A DNA stretch of 64,000 nt from Tritonibacter scottomollicae (GCF_003003215.1 NZ_PVUF01000010.1:105700-169699), one strand, 5' to 3'; positions 18,101 through 29,233 are shown, counted from the stretch's first letter. Made by a program: numbers and translations. The notes: generated by a model from the sequence alone, not told the origin.

Positions 18101-18253
18101 ATGGTTAATGACACCATGAAAACGCCCGTTAAAATCCTCGGCAAGACAGCCCCGGCCGCGCGTATGACAAAATGCGCAGCACTGTTGATCGCGACGGCCC
18201 TGTCTGTGCCGACGTTCATTGTTCTAACGGTGATCGATTTGTTGATCTTGTGA
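18101..18253 (+). CDS. possible small membrane protein
   Basis: A 50-codon plus-strand reading frame of which the last 27 codons form one hydrophobic segment (CAALLIATALSVPTFIVLTV then DLLIL). The first 20 are basic, as in a positive-inside single-pass protein. A second in-frame ATG at 18116 would give 45 residues. The ribosome site is weak at either start, so translation is uncertain. It lies between the FemAB-like gene and the tyrS terminator region. Confidence 0.4.
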   Translation: MVNDTMKTPVKILGKTAPAARMTKCAALLIATALSVPTFIVLTVIDLLIL

Positions 18254-18375
18254 GGCGCGGCCTCACACTTGGCGCCCACAGATCAGGGGAGTGATCTGGC
18301 CGAAGGCCCCCGCCTGTTTCATCGGAATAGATTCCACACAGAGATAGCTCGGCGTGAATTGGCTCGCTTGAGAGG

Positions 18376-18410
18376 GTCGGGTGAGAGCGACGGCGCCCCT
18401 CTCACCCGAC
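18376..18410 (-). terminator. hairpin downstream of tyrS
   Basis: A perfect 12-bp stem (GTCGGGTGAGAG facing CTCTCACCCGAC, loop of 11) begins 9 bases beyond the tyrS stop. There is no clean T-tract, so it could be a terminator of reduced efficiency or an mRNA-stabilising hairpin. Confidence 0.5.
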
Positions 18411-18419
18411 TGTCAGACT

Positions 18420-19673
18420 TCAGCCCGCGAGCTGCACCAAGGCGTGGCGCTTCTTGCCGGCGGAGAGTTTGATCGGCGAGGCCAGCGCGGCCGCGTCGAT
18501 CATCAGCCCCGCGTCCGTCAGCGGTGCGTCGTCGATCTTGGCACCGTTTTCGGCAATCAGGCGCTTGGCTTCCTTACCGGTCTTGGCCAGGCCGGATTTC
18601 ACGATCAGCTGCACGATAGACATGCCGTCTCGGAGCTCCGCCGCCGAGAGCGAAAGGGTCGGCAGGTCGTCCCCGACACCGCCCTTCTCGAACACTTCGC
18701 GCGCGGTGGCTTCGGCAGCCTTGGCGGCCTCGGCCCCGTGCAGAAGCGTGGTCACCTCGTTGGCGAGGATGATCTTGCCCTCGTTGATCTCTGACCCCTG
18801 CAATGCGCCAAGGCGGTCGCATTCATCGACCGGCAGCTCGGTATAGAGCTTCAGGAACCGGCCCACGTCCGCATCGGTGGTGTTGCGCCAGAACTGCCAG
18901 AACTCATAAGAGCTCAGCATCTCGTCATTGAGCCAGATGGCGCCGCCCTGCGACTTGCCCATCTTGCGCCCGTCAGAGGTGGTCAGCAGCGGCGAGGTCA
19001 GGCCGTAGATCTCATTTTCCAGCACCCGGCGTGTCAGGTCGATCCCGTTGACGATGTTGCCCCATTGGTCCGAGCCGCCCATCTGCAGAACGCAGCCATA
19101 GCGGCGGTTCAGCTCCAGGAAATCATAGGCCTGCAGAATCATGTAGTTGAACTCAAGAAACGACAGCGACTGCTCGCGATCCAGGCGCGATTTCACGCTT
19201 TCAAAGGCCAGCATCCGGTTCACCGAGAAATGCCGGCCGATGTCGCGCAGAAATTCGAGATAGTTCAGATCGTCGAGCCATTCGGCATTATTGAGCATCT
19301 GCGCATCGGAAGGCGCGTCGCCGTAGCTGAGGTATTTGGCGAACACCTTCTGCATGCCGGCGATATTGGCGTCGATCTGCTCGGGGCCAAGCAGCGGCCG
19401 TTCATCGGAGCGGAAAGAAGGATCGCCCACCTTGGTGGTGCCGCCGCCCATCAGGGTGATCGGGCGGTGGCCGGTCTTTTGCAGCCAGCGCAGCATCATG
19501 ATGTTGAGAAGATGGCCCACGTGCAGCGATTGCGCGGTGGCGTCATAGCCGATGTATGCCGTCTGCGTTCCGCTCACCAGCGCCTCATCGAGACCCTGAT
19601 AATCGGTGCAGTCCGCCAGGAACCCGCGTTCCATCATGATGGCGATGAAGTCCGATTTCGGATGGTAGGTCAT
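18420..19673 (-). CDS. tyrS: tyrosine--tRNA ligase
   Basis: A 417-residue class I aminoacyl-tRNA synthetase. The HIGH-type motif is [11 protein letters not shown], the tyrosine-binding site includes [12 protein letters not shown] and [12 protein letters not shown], and the KMSKS loop reads KMGKS in [12 protein letters not shown]. The C-terminal S4 RNA-binding domain is present near FTISCTI-equivalent helices (residues 350-417, [20 protein letters not shown]). The start at MTYHPKSDF was chosen by family length; upstream reading frame is a chance extension. It is divergent from anmK. Confidence 0.96.
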   Translation of the reverse strand: MTYHPKSDFIAIMMERGFLADCTDYQGLDEALVSGTQTAYIGYDATAQSLHVGHLLNIMMLRWLQKTGHRPITLMGGGTTKVGDPSFRSDERPLLGPEQIDANIAGMQKVFAKYLSYGDAPSDAQMLNNAEWLDDLNYLEFLRDIGRHFSVNRMLAFESVKSRLDREQSLSFLEFNYMILQAYDFLELNRRYGCVLQMGGSDQWGNIVNGIDLTRRVLENEIYGLTSPLLTTSDGRKMGKSQGGAIWLNDEMLSSYEFWQFWRNTTDADVGRFLKLYTELPVDECDRLGALQGSEINEGKIILANEVTTLLHGAEAAKAAEATAREVFEKGGVGDDLPTLSLSAAELRDGMSIVQLIVKSGLAKTGKEAKRLIAENGAKIDDAPLTDAGLMIDAAALASPIKLSAGKKRHALVQLAG

Positions 19674-19815
19674 AGCATGCCTCGGCTTTTGAATATGCAA
19701 GCGGCTGTATAAATCGCATCGCGAAGGGTTGGAACCTGTTTTCGGGACAAAATGCACAGTGTAATACCTGTGACAACGGGTGATACGGCCCGGATTTGCA
19801 AGGAAGAGTGCAGAG

Positions 19816-20943
19816 ATGGGCAAAGCCATATCCAAGTCCGGGCCGGTGCGCGCCCTTGGGGCCATGAGCGGAACGTCGCTTGATGGGGTGGATGTTGCGG
19901 TGCTGGAGACCGACGGGCAGGCGATCTTCGGCTTTGGCGAGGTGGGCTATCGGGCCTATTCCAGTGAGGAGCGCGCGGTGTTGCGGGCGGCGCTGGGGCA
20001 GTGGAGCGGGGACGCGGTGACGGCAGCGGCGCGGGTGGTAGAGGCGGCGCATGTGGAGTTGATGCGCGACCACCTCGACGTGGATCTGATCGGATTTCAC
20101 GGCCAGACGGTGGCCCATGCGCCACGGCTGCAGGGCACGCTTCAGGTGGGCGATGGATCGGTTCTGGCCGAGGCGCTAGGGCGGCCCGTGGTGTGGGATT
20201 TTCGCTCAGATGATGTCTCCATGGGCGGCGAGGGCGCGCCGCTTGCGCCGTTTTTCCACCATGCCTGCGCGCAGTATATCGGCGCGGCGGAGCCGTTGTG
20301 TTTCCTGAACCTCGGCGGCGTGGGCAATCTGACCTATGTTGATCCGCGCGTGGCGCGCCCAGAGGATGCGGGCGCGTTGCTGGCCTTTGATACCGGTCCG
20401 GCCAATGCACCGATCAATGATTTCCTGCAGGCGCGACTGGGCCTGCAGATGGACGAGGGCGGCAAGGTCGCCAGCGGTGGCACGGTCGAACACGGTGCGC
20501 TGGAGCTGTTTCTGGCGGAGCCTTATTTTTCAAGAATGCCGCCGAAGTCTCTGGATCGAAATGATTTCCCAGAAATGATCGGGCTGGTGAGCGAACTTTG
20601 CGATGCCGATGCGACAGCGACGCTCACGGCCATGTGTGCGGCTGCGGTGGCGCAGGGTATGGAGCATTGTCCGGAGCCGCCCACACGGCTGCTGGTCACC
20701 GGTGGCGGGCGGCACAACCCGGTGCTGATGGAGATGCTGCGGGTCTCGCTGGATTGCCCGGTGGAGCCGGTCGAGGCGGTGGGGCTGGATGGCGACATGC
20801 TGGAGGCGCAGGCCTTTGCCTATCTGGCCGTGCGGGTGGCGCGTGGTCTGGCGACCTCCGCGCCGCGCACCACCGGCGTTCGGGCCTGTGTCGGCGGTGG
20901 AATCCTGACGGTGCCCGACGGCTGGAGCATGCGCGCCGGTTGA
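19816..20943 (+). CDS. anmK: anhydro-N-acetylmuramic acid kinase
   Basis: A 375-residue kinase of the ASKHA fold. It converts anhydroMurNAc to MurNAc-6-phosphate in peptidoglycan recycling. Landmarks are [20 protein letters not shown] at the N-terminus, [53 protein letters not shown] and a C-terminal [15 protein letters not shown]. The start is chosen because AAGGAAGAG lies 8 bases upstream. It starts 142 bases from divergent tyrS, the same pairing seen in many alphaproteobacteria. It works with NagZ (784-1824). Confidence 0.95.
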   Translation: MGKAISKSGPVRALGAMSGTSLDGVDVAVLETDGQAIFGFGEVGYRAYSSEERAVLRAALGQWSGDAVTAAARVVEAAHVELMRDHLDVDLIGFHGQTVAHAPRLQGTLQVGDGSVLAEALGRPVVWDFRSDDVSMGGEGAPLAPFFHHACAQYIGAAEPLCFLNLGGVGNLTYVDPRVARPEDAGALLAFDTGPANAPINDFLQARLGLQMDEGGKVASGGTVEHGALELFLAEPYFSRMPPKSLDRNDFPEMIGLVSELCDADATATLTAMCAAAVAQGMEHCPEPPTRLLVTGGGRHNPVLMEMLRVSLDCPVEPVEAVGLDGDMLEAQAFAYLAVRVARGLATSAPRTTGVRACVGGGILTVPDGWSMRAG

Positions 20944-20957
20944 GGCGGATTGTCACT

Positions 20958-21080
20958 GGGCGGCGAGCGCTCCCGCCCGTCGCGCGATGCATGTAAAATG
21001 CCTCCGCTCCCGTTGGGCCAAGCGCCGCGCAGCCGGAACGGCTGCGCGGCGCGGGTCGCTTCGGGTTGTGCCCGAAGCGA
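20958..21080. repeat. multi-hairpin intergenic repeat, copy B (REP/BIME-like)
   Basis: Between anmK and the convergent cupin gene. Hairpins are GGGCGG/CCGCCC (20958-20978), GCGCCGCGCAGCC/GGCTGCGCGGCGC (21022-21052, loop GGAAC, perfect 13 bp) and TCGCTTCGGG/CCCGAAGCGA (21056-21080, perfect 10 bp). The 14-mer CTCCCGCCCGTCGC (20970-20983) and CGTTGGGCC (21011-21019) recur in copy D at 37.2 kb. The last two hairpins match copy A in inverted orientation. Confidence 0.75.
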
Positions 21081-21105
21081 AACCTCTCTGACGGAGTCAA
21101 GAAGG

Positions 21106-21543
21106 TTATCGCGGAATATCAAAGTCTTCCGGGGCGAGGGTGAAGCCGGCGAAGTCGAAGCCCGGCGACACGGTGCAGCTGACCAGCGTCCAATCGCCGG
21201 TGCTGCGCGCGGCCTGCCAATGGTCCTTGGGCACGATCAGCTGCGGACGGCCGGTATGCAGATCCGGGGTCAGGATGTGGTCGGTGGCCGGCCCCTCATC
21301 GTGTTCCGACAGGGACAGGATGAGCGGAGCGCCCGCGTGATAGAGCCAGATCTCGGTGGCGTCCACCCGGTGCCAATGACTGCGCTCGCCCGCGCCCAGC
21401 AAGAAATAGATACAGGTGCCACAGGGGCGGCGCGTTTCCTCGCGGGTGTCTTCAATCCAGGTCTGGCGATACCAACCGCCCTCGGGATGGCGTGCGAGCC
21501 CGAGGGTGTGGATGATCTCGTCTGCGCTCATGTCCTGTGTCAT
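21106..21543 (-). CDS. cupin protein, DUF985 type
   Basis: A 145-residue single-domain cupin of the DUF985 family. The N-terminal helix-turn EIIHTLGLARHPEGGWYRQT is the family signature, followed by IYFLLGAGERSHWHRVDATE, whose His and Glu residues form the presumed metal or sugar site, and a second cupin motif around CTVSPGFDFAGFTLAPEDF. Function of the family is unsettled (an epimerase-like fold has been suggested). I chose 21543 because it gives the typical N-terminus. It is divergent from selO with 67 bases between them. Confidence 0.82.
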   Translation of the reverse strand: MTQDMSADEIIHTLGLARHPEGGWYRQTWIEDTREETRRPCGTCIYFLLGAGERSHWHRVDATEIWLYHAGAPLILSLSEHDEGPATDHILTPDLHTGRPQLIVPKDHWQAARSTGDWTLVSCTVSPGFDFAGFTLAPEDFDIPR

Positions 21544-21610
21544 GCGATTCTGCTCCGGTCTTGGCGTGATTGCGGGTGGTATTCCGGGCGCGGCGCCATA
21601 TGTTTGGCGC

Positions 21611-23029
21611 ATGACCCTGAATATCCCGTTTGACAATACATATGCGCAACTGGCGCCCGACTTCTACACCCGGCAAGATCCGACCCCGGTGAAAGCGCCG
21701 CGTCTGCTGGCCTTCAATGACGGGCTGGGCGAGCTGCTTGGTGTGAAGCGCGCGGAAGATGCGGCGCTGGCCGAGATCTTTGGCGGCAATGCGATACCCG
21801 ACGGGGCCGCGCCGCTGGCGCAGCTCTACGCGGGCCACCAGTTTGGCAACTATAACCCGCAGTTGGGCGATGGCCGCGCAGTGCTGCTGGGCGAAGTTGT
21901 CGGCAGCGATGGTATGCGCCGCGATATCCAGCTCAAGGGCTCTGGTCCCACGCCCTATTCGCGCAACGGCGATGGGCGGGCCTGGCTGGGGCCGGTGCTA
22001 CGCGAATATGTGGTCTCCGAAGCGATGCATGCGCTTGGCATTCCGACGACACGGGCGCTGGCTGCAGTGGCAACCGGCGAGACCGTCTGGCGCGAGGGCG
22101 GCCTGCCCGGCGCAGTTTTGACCCGGGTGGCCAAAAGCCATCTGCGCGTCGGCACCTTTCAGATCTTTGCCGCGCGAGGTGATGCCAAGGCGCTGAAAAC
22201 ACTGACTGAATACGCCATTGCGCGCCACTATCCGCAGGCGGAAGGACCGATGGGGCTGTTGCGGGCGGTGCGTGATGCGCAGGTGGAGCTGATTGCCGCC
22301 TGGATGAGCGTCGGCTTCATCCACGGGGTGATGAACACCGACAATTCCTCCATCGCGGGCGAGACCATCGACTATGGTCCTTGTGCGTTCATGGATGTGT
22401 TCCACCCCAACCGGGTGTTTTCCTCCATTGATCGCATGGGGCGCTATGCCTATTCCAACCAGCCGCAGATCGCGGTGTGGAACCTGGCCCAGCTCGCCAC
22501 CGCGCTTATCCAGCAGTTCGACGATCCTGAGGCCGTGGTCCAAGAGGCAACAGAGATCGTGCATGCGATGCCCGAGATGATCGAGGCCGCCTGGTTGCGC
22601 CGGTTCCGCGCCAAGATCGGCATAACCGGTGCGCAAGAGGGGGACATGGAATTGATTACCGACCTGCTGGGCCTAATGGCCGACGGGAAGGCGGATTTCA
22701 CCAACACCTTCAGGGCCTTGTCGACGGGCGGCGCGCGAGATCAGTTCTTGGCGCCCGAGCAATTTGATGCCTGGCAGCAGCGCTGGACACAGCGTCTGGC
22801 GGATGAGGATGCGCCACAAGACACCATGGCGCGGGCCAATCCGGTGCTGATCCCGCGCAACCATCGCATCGAGCAGATGATCGCCGCCGCCGTGGCGGGG
22901 GATTTTGCGCCGTTTGAACGGTTGATGCGTGCACTCGCCACGCCCTTCGCGGACGAGGCCGAGTTTGCCGATCTGCGTCACCCGCCGGCCGAGGATGAAG
23001 TGGTCAAGGCCACGTTCTGCGGCACCTGA
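21611..23029 (+). CDS. selO: SelO (YdiU) protein adenylyltransferase
   Basis: A 472-residue pseudokinase-fold enzyme. SelO transfers AMP to protein Ser/Thr/Tyr residues and has been linked to redox stress. Clear motifs are LYAGHQFGNYNPQLGDGRAV, LKGSGPTPYSRNGDGRAWLG, RVAKSHLRVGTFQIFAARGD and HGVMNTDNSSIAGETIDYGP (metal/nucleotide site). The Cys that replaces selenocysteine in bacterial homologues is present as the third-last residue (FCGT end). Length is standard. The start follows the short divergent region shared with the DUF985 cupin. Confidence 0.92.
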   Translation: MTLNIPFDNTYAQLAPDFYTRQDPTPVKAPRLLAFNDGLGELLGVKRAEDAALAEIFGGNAIPDGAAPLAQLYAGHQFGNYNPQLGDGRAVLLGEVVGSDGMRRDIQLKGSGPTPYSRNGDGRAWLGPVLREYVVSEAMHALGIPTTRALAAVATGETVWREGGLPGAVLTRVAKSHLRVGTFQIFAARGDAKALKTLTEYAIARHYPQAEGPMGLLRAVRDAQVELIAAWMSVGFIHGVMNTDNSSIAGETIDYGPCAFMDVFHPNRVFSSIDRMGRYAYSNQPQIAVWNLAQLATALIQQFDDPEAVVQEATEIVHAMPEMIEAAWLRRFRAKIGITGAQEGDMELITDLLGLMADGKADFTNTFRALSTGGARDQFLAPEQFDAWQQRWTQRLADEDAPQDTMARANPVLIPRNHRIEQMIAAAVAGDFAPFERLMRALATPFADEAEFADLRHPPAEDEVVKATFCGT

Positions 23030-23070
23030 CGCGACCGGCCATCGGGCCTTGCTCCGTCTCTTGAGGATTT

Positions 23071-23191
23071 GCGCCGCGGTCCGCGGCGCCCGGGAGCGCA
23101 GGCCGCGCCTTCGGCGCGGCCTGCGCGGCCCAACGCTTTTGTCGGAGCCTTTGGCTCAGAGGAAAGGGGCGGGAGTGTCCCCCCGCCCCTT
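23071..23191. repeat. multi-hairpin intergenic repeat, copy C (REP/BIME-like) with terminator
   Basis: Between selO and the convergent rhlE-like gene. Stems: GCGCCGCGG/CCGCGGCGC (23071-23089), GCGCAGGCCGCGCC/GGCGCGGCCTGCGC (23096-23126, loop TTC, perfect 14 bp), GAGCC/GGCTC (23145-23157) and AAGGGGCGGG/CCCGCCCCTT (23164-23191). The last, followed on the minus strand by TTTCC, could terminate rhlE-like transcription. GGCCCAACG at 23127-23135 is the reverse complement of the CGTTGGGCC motif in copies B and D. Confidence 0.72.
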
Positions 23192-23227
23192 GGTCTATCG
23201 TTCAGTTGTAGTCAGATCGGAGAGGGT

Positions 23228-24562
23228 TCAGGACTTCCGGCGTTGACGGCCTGCGCCGCCGCCGGCTGCGCGGGCTTCGCCGCCGCCACCCTGACCTTCG
23301 GATTTACCCCCACCGCCAAAGCGACGACGCCCGGCGCCCGGCTTGCCACCGGGTTTGCCACGACCGCCACCGCCACCGGGGCGACCACGACCGCCACCGC
23401 GCGAGGATTTGGCGGCGGGATCGGGCATCTCTTCCCAGGCGCGGCCAGAGGCTACGGGGATGGTGATGCTCATGGTTTTCTGGATTGCCTTCAGATCGCC
23501 GATCTCATCCGGGGCGCAGAAGGCCACGGCCTGACCTTCCTTGCCCGCACGCGCGGTGCGGCCAATGCGGTGCACATAGGCGTCCGGCACATTCGGCAGC
23601 TCGTAGTTGTAGACGTATTTCACATCCGGAATATCCAGCCCGCGTGCCGCCACGTCGGTGGCCACCAGCACGGAGATCTCGCCGGATTTGAAGGCTTTCA
23701 GCGCCCGTTCGCGCTGGCCCTGGCTTTTGTTGCCGTGGATGGCTGCGGCCTTGAAGCCGGCCTTGTCCAGCACCTTCATCAGCTTTTCCATGCCATGTTT
23801 GGTGCGGCCGAAGACCAGCGTGCGTTCGCCGTCATGGGCGGTCAGCAGCTCTTTCAGCAGGCCCAGCTTCTCCGCTTTGGCGATGAAATGCACCGATTGG
23901 GTGACTTTGGCGGCAGGCTTGCCGGGAGGGGTCACCTCGATGCGCACCGGGCTCTTGAGGTAGGCGTTGGCGATCTCGTTCATCTGCTTGGGCATGGTGG
24001 CCGAGAACAGCATGGTCTGGCGCTTTTCGGGCAGCAGGGAGGCGATCTTGCGCAGGGCGTGGATGAAGCCGAGGTCCAGCATCTGGTCGGCCTCGTCCAG
24101 CACCAGGAAGTCGCAAGAGCCGAGATCCAGCGCCTTGCGGTCGAGGATGTCGAGCAGGCGGCCCGGCGTTGCGACGAGGATATCGGTGCCGCGCGACAGG
24201 CGGGTGATCTGCGGGTTGATGGAAACACCGCCGACCACAAGGCCGGTTTTCAACGGGCTGCCTTCGGTCAGACCTTTCAGGGTCTCGGCAATCTGGTTGG
24301 CCAGCTCGCGGGTCGGGGCTAGGATCAGCCCGCGCACGGTGCCGGCAGCAGGCTTGCGGCCATATTCCAGCATCTGGGCGATCAGCGGTACGCCAAAGGC
24401 GGCGGTCTTGCCTGTACCGGTCTGCGCCAGACCCAGCACGTCCTGTCCGTTCAGCGCATGCGGGATCGCCCGCGCCTGGATCGGCGTCGGAGTGTGAAAG
24501 CCCATGGCTTCGATCCGGGTGTGCAGGTGCTTGGGCAGGTCCATGGTGGAAAATTCAGTCAT
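23228..24562 (-). CDS. DEAD-box RNA helicase, RhlE-like
   Basis: A 444-residue ATP-dependent RNA helicase. The core motifs are all present: AQTGTGKTAAFGVP (I), PTRELANQ (Ia), ATPGRLLD (Ib), LDEADQMLDLGF (II), FSATMP (III), LVATDVAARGLD (V) and HRIGRTARAG (VI). The Q-motif region is FHTPTPIQARAIPH. The C-terminal 70 residues are Gly/Arg/Lys-rich, as in RhlE proteins, and probably bind RNA non-specifically. Roles in ribosome assembly or RNA decay, often cold-induced, are typical. A long upstream interval of 429 bases separates it from the divergent Fur-type gene. Confidence 0.92.
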   Translation of the reverse strand: MTEFSTMDLPKHLHTRIEAMGFHTPTPIQARAIPHALNGQDVLGLAQTGTGKTAAFGVPLIAQMLEYGRKPAAGTVRGLILAPTRELANQIAETLKGLTEGSPLKTGLVVGGVSINPQITRLSRGTDILVATPGRLLDILDRKALDLGSCDFLVLDEADQMLDLGFIHALRKIASLLPEKRQTMLFSATMPKQMNEIANAYLKSPVRIEVTPPGKPAAKVTQSVHFIAKAEKLGLLKELLTAHDGERTLVFGRTKHGMEKLMKVLDKAGFKAAAIHGNKSQGQRERALKAFKSGEISVLVATDVAARGLDIPDVKYVYNYELPNVPDAYVHRIGRTARAGKEGQAVAFCAPDEIGDLKAIQKTMSITIPVASGRAWEEMPDPAAKSSRGGGRGRPGGGGGRGKPGGKPGAGRRRFGGGGKSEGQGGGGEARAAGGGAGRQRRKS

Positions 24563-24991
24563 TCAAAGTCCTTTCGGTGGCCCGTGCAAACGCACAGGAC
24601 CACACGGGGCACGGTCACTCGACCTGCGCACCCGTTCATCAGTGGGGCGGAGACCTCAGACCCAGACAACCTCATGTCACTGTGCCGATCTCTCGCAACT
24701 AGCCCCACGCGTGATCTTGGAACCATGGCATCCCCGAGAAGATCCGCTGCGAAGCGCCGTATCTCTTCTGAAACCAGAAGACATTCGAAAGGTCGGAACG
24801 ATCAAATTCCGACAGCGCTGCGGGTCTCTGCTCACGCGGCAGAGGGTATGCCTGAAGGGCAAATGGCGGTGATGGGCGCAAATGTCAATGATGCATGCGC
24901 GGAACTTGCCTGTTTTCGTCGGGGGTTGCATTCGCTAAAAAGAAGCGCCAAGCAAGGGACCCCCGCTGTGACCGACAGGGACGAGACAGGC
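24563..24991. other. 429-base interval between rhlE-like and fur-family genes
   Basis: No convincing gene is seen here. Short open frames exist on both strands but none has a ribosome site or plausible composition. The interval must carry the divergent promoters of the helicase (minus) and the Fur-type gene (plus). Its length leaves room for a long untranslated leader on either side. Confidence 0.5.
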
Positions 24992-25408
24992 ATGACCGAT
25001 ACGATCATTTCCCGCTGCGAGGCCCATGGTCTGCGCATGACCGGCCCGCGCCGGACCATCGCCAAGGTGCTGCAGGAGAGCCTTGATCACCCGGATGTGG
25101 AGGAGCTGCACGCCCGCGCCAATGCCGTCGATAACGGTATTTCGCTGGCGACGGTCTACCGCACGGTGAAGCTGTTTGAGGAATCGGGGATTCTGGACCG
25201 GCTGGAATTTGGTGATGGCCGTGCCCGATACGAGGATGCGGACCGGGAGCACCACGACCATCTGATCGACCTCAACACCGGCCAGGTGATCGAGTTCTGC
25301 GACCCGGAGATCGAGGCCTTGCAGGAAAAGATCGCACAGAAGCTCGGTTATCGTCTCAAGGGCCACAAGCTGGAGCTTTACGGCGTACCAATCAAGAAAA
25401 CCGACTGA
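24992..25408 (+). CDS. Fur-family metal-responsive repressor (Fur/Mur-type)
   Basis: A 138-residue Fur-superfamily repressor. The DNA-binding winged helix runs from HGLRMTGPRRTIAKVLQESL to ISLATVYRTVKLFEESGI, with recognition helix SLATVYRTVK. The dimerisation/metal domain has EHHDHLIDLNTGQVIEF and LGYRLKGHKLELYGV. The only Cys residues are single ones (positions about 8 and 98), so the CxxC structural zinc site of E. coli Fur is absent; in alphaproteobacteria this type is often the Mn-responsive Mur. Metal specificity remains unknown. A start further upstream is possible, but this one fits family length. Confidence 0.88.
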   Translation: MTDTIISRCEAHGLRMTGPRRTIAKVLQESLDHPDVEELHARANAVDNGISLATVYRTVKLFEESGILDRLEFGDGRARYEDADREHHDHLIDLNTGQVIEFCDPEIEALQEKIAQKLGYRLKGHKLELYGVPIKKTD

Positions 25409-25551
25409 ACGGGACTGTCTCATCACAACCCGTGATGGAGTGTGTCACAAGTTATGCGGTGTTGTCGTCGCTTTCTGGCTTGCGCCGAGTGATTGCATCG
25501 CGCGATGCCGGAACCAACCGATCTTCTTCGCTGGCACAAAGGATACGCCCC

Positions 25552-26445
25552 ATGGACAACGTCAAAGGTATTGTGCTGCTGCTCGTGGCCATGGTGGGGT
25601 TCACCATCGAGGATCTGTTCATCAAACAGCTCTCCGGTAACTTGCCTGTCGGGCAGATCCTGATCTTGATCGGATTGGGGGCCAGCGTCGTGTTCTTGGT
25701 CGCAATGGCGGTGCAGGGGCAGAGCCCGTGGAACCGCACGGCCTGGCGGTTGATACCTGTCTTGCGCGCCCTGGCCGAAGGCGGCGCGGCGGTCAGCTTT
25801 GCAACGGCGCTTGCGCTGGTCGATATCTCGGTGGTGGCCGCCGTGTTTCAGGCGACGCCGCTGGCGATCACCATGGGGGCCGCCCTGTTTCTGGGCGAGC
25901 AGGTGGGCTGGCGCCGGTGGAGCGCGATCGCCGTGGGTTTCATCGGTGTGCTGATTATCATTCGGCCCGGCCTTGCGGGGTTTGAACCCAACGCGCTGCT
26001 GGTGCTGATTTCTGTTCTCTGTGTTGCGGCACGAGATCTGATGACACGGCGAATGGATGTGAGCATCCCCTCGTCGGTCGTCAGTGTTCAGGCCTATGGC
26101 ACCGTGGTTGTGGCGGGGGGCATTCTGCTGCTGGCCACGTCACAGCCCGTGGTATCGCCGACATCGTTTGAATGGGGCATGCTGCTGTGCGGAACCATTT
26201 TTGGTGTCATCGGATACTATGGCATCGTGACCGCGACACGGATCGCCGATGCTGCAGTGATCACGCCGTTTCGCTACTCGCGTCTGGTCTTTTCCATGAT
26301 CGGCGGCGCGATCGTGTTTTCCGAACGGCCCGATGCGATGACGCTGCTGGGATCCGCTTTGATCATCGCAACGGGGCTTTATACCTTCGTGCGCGAGCGG
26401 CGTTTGGCGCGTCGCTCTGCCCGTATGGCGGCGCAACCGGCCTGA
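25552..26445 (+). CDS. EamA-type (DMT superfamily) transporter
   Basis: A 297-residue membrane protein with 10 hydrophobic segments arranged as two EamA repeats of five helices. The first repeat begins KGIVLLLVAMVGFTIEDLFI and carries the LRALAEGGAAVSFATALALV helix; the second begins ALLVLISVLCVAARDLM. The C-terminal tail is basic (ERRLARRSARMAAQPA), cytoplasmic by the positive-inside rule. The family exports amino acids and metabolites; no substrate can be assigned. An ATG 120 bases upstream in frame is less likely because it adds a polar extension. Its 3' end nearly touches the convergent MFS gene (2-base gap). Confidence 0.86.
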   Translation: MDNVKGIVLLLVAMVGFTIEDLFIKQLSGNLPVGQILILIGLGASVVFLVAMAVQGQSPWNRTAWRLIPVLRALAEGGAAVSFATALALVDISVVAAVFQATPLAITMGAALFLGEQVGWRRWSAIAVGFIGVLIIIRPGLAGFEPNALLVLISVLCVAARDLMTRRMDVSIPSSVVSVQAYGTVVVAGGILLLATSQPVVSPTSFEWGMLLCGTIFGVIGYYGIVTATRIADAAVITPFRYSRLVFSMIGGAIVFSERPDAMTLLGSALIIATGLYTFVRERRLARRSARMAAQPA

Positions 26446-26447
26446 CC

Positions 26448-27686
26448 TCAGGCCGCGACTGGTGTCAGCCGTTTTCGTGCGCCGCTGACGCCGATCACCA
26501 TGCAGAGGGTGGTGAGTAGGAAATATACTGCAATACCATACCCTTGGTCGCCGAAGTCGATGCCAAGATCAATCAGAAGCCCGGTCAACCCCGGTCCGAT
26601 AGCTGTGCCAAAGACCATGACCGCCATCACCAAGGCCTTGATCGCGCCGATGTTGCGGGTGCCGTAGACTTCGGCCCAGAAGGAGCTGGGCAGCACCGAA
26701 TGCGCCCCGACCGAGGCCGCCATGCAGAGGAAACCTGCAGCCATGCCCACGCCGCTGGAGACGGTGGCAAAGATCACAAAGGCTGCAACCAGTGGCAGCT
26801 GGTAAAGCGGCATCAGCCGCGTGGCGCCCCAGCGATCCAGCGCCCAGCCCGCCACCAGCATGGAGACGACCGACATCACCGTGAAGAACGGGAAATAGGC
26901 CACCAGTTCCAAAAGGGTCCAGCCTTTGGTGGTGGCGAAATGCAGTTGGTGAAAGAAAAATGCAGTGGTGAAAGCCGCCGGGCCGAGGATCGACGGGGCC
27001 ATCAGCCAGAACACCGGCGAGCGCAGCGCGTCCCAGCGGGTCCAGTGCCGAAGGTCCATACCGGTGCTGCTGACATCATCAGAGGTGGATTGTGGCGTGC
27101 GTTCCTTTGACAGCAGGCGCACCAGCACCGGCGCCCCGCAGAGACAGATTGCAGCGCTGATCAGCCAGAGCGTGCGCCAGTCGAGCGCCGTCATCAGCGC
27201 CACAAAGATCAGCGGTAGGATGGCCTGTCCCAGTGCAACCCCGAGCGCCGCAATCGACAGTGCGCGTCCGCGTGCGGCCACAAACCAGCGTGCCATGGCC
27301 ACCACTGCGAGATGGGTGCTCATACCTTGGCCGAAGAACCGCAACGCGAAAATCGACAGCGGCAAGACCCAGTAGCTGTGGTTCAGCGCCATCAGGAAAC
27401 AGGCCGCCGAAAGCCCACACAGCACAAAGGCCCCGAGGTGGCGCACCCGCATGATATCCGACAGCCCTCCGGCTGCCACCATCAGCAAGGCCGAGGCGGT
27501 GGTCCCCACCATATAGAGACCGCCCCAGCCGGCATGGCTGAGGTCGAACTCGGTCTGGATCTGCCCGGCAAAGACCGAGATGAAGAAGGTCTGGCCAAAG
27601 CTTGACAGAAAGGTCAGCAGCACGCCCGCTGAGAGATAGGGGGCATTGCTGAGCAGGAATTCGTGGAATCGGATGGGCTGAGACAT
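26448..27686 (-). CDS. MFS transporter
   Basis: A 412-residue major facilitator protein with about 12 predicted helices. It begins LLSNAPYLSAGVLLTFLSSFGQTFF, and the loop 2-3 region reads GGLSDIMRVRHLG, which is motif A-like (DxxxxR). The central loop (TPQSTSDDVSSTGMDLRHWT) is long and polar. It resembles MFS members of the monocarboxylate or oxalate/formate antiporter type, but substrate assignment is not supported. It is convergent with the EamA gene and divergent from eno. Confidence 0.82.
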   Translation of the reverse strand: MSQPIRFHEFLLSNAPYLSAGVLLTFLSSFGQTFFISVFAGQIQTEFDLSHAGWGGLYMVGTTASALLMVAAGGLSDIMRVRHLGAFVLCGLSAACFLMALNHSYWVLPLSIFALRFFGQGMSTHLAVVAMARWFVAARGRALSIAALGVALGQAILPLIFVALMTALDWRTLWLISAAICLCGAPVLVRLLSKERTPQSTSDDVSSTGMDLRHWTRWDALRSPVFWLMAPSILGPAAFTTAFFFHQLHFATTKGWTLLELVAYFPFFTVMSVVSMLVAGWALDRWGATRLMPLYQLPLVAAFVIFATVSSGVGMAAGFLCMAASVGAHSVLPSSFWAEVYGTRNIGAIKALVMAVMVFGTAIGPGLTGLLIDLGIDFGDQGYGIAVYFLLTTLCMVIGVSGARKRLTPVAA

Positions 27687-27842
27687 GCGCGTAAGCTTTA
27701 CCTGTTAAGGATGTGACGCAAGGGTGAGCGCTATCATCGCAGGGCTTACCGGTTCTCTCGCGTCATTTTTGCCGCGCCCTACGGCAGGCGGTTGGCGAAG
27801 TGGCAAAAATTTCCTGATGTTAGGGTTAAACCTCTCGAATAA

Positions 27843-29210
<1,368 letters not shown>

Positions 29211-29233
29211 GCCGTCTGATCTGATGTAAATTG

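Noticed and set aside
18094..18279. A 61-codon minus-strand frame opposite the possible small membrane protein.
   Set aside because: Composition is non-protein-like, and the plus-strand frame has a coherent hydrophobic segment instead.
16144..23191. Intergenic palindromes considered as CRISPR repeats or attachment sites.
   Set aside because: They are not evenly spaced, have no spacers and no cas genes nearby. They fit dispersed REP-like elements.
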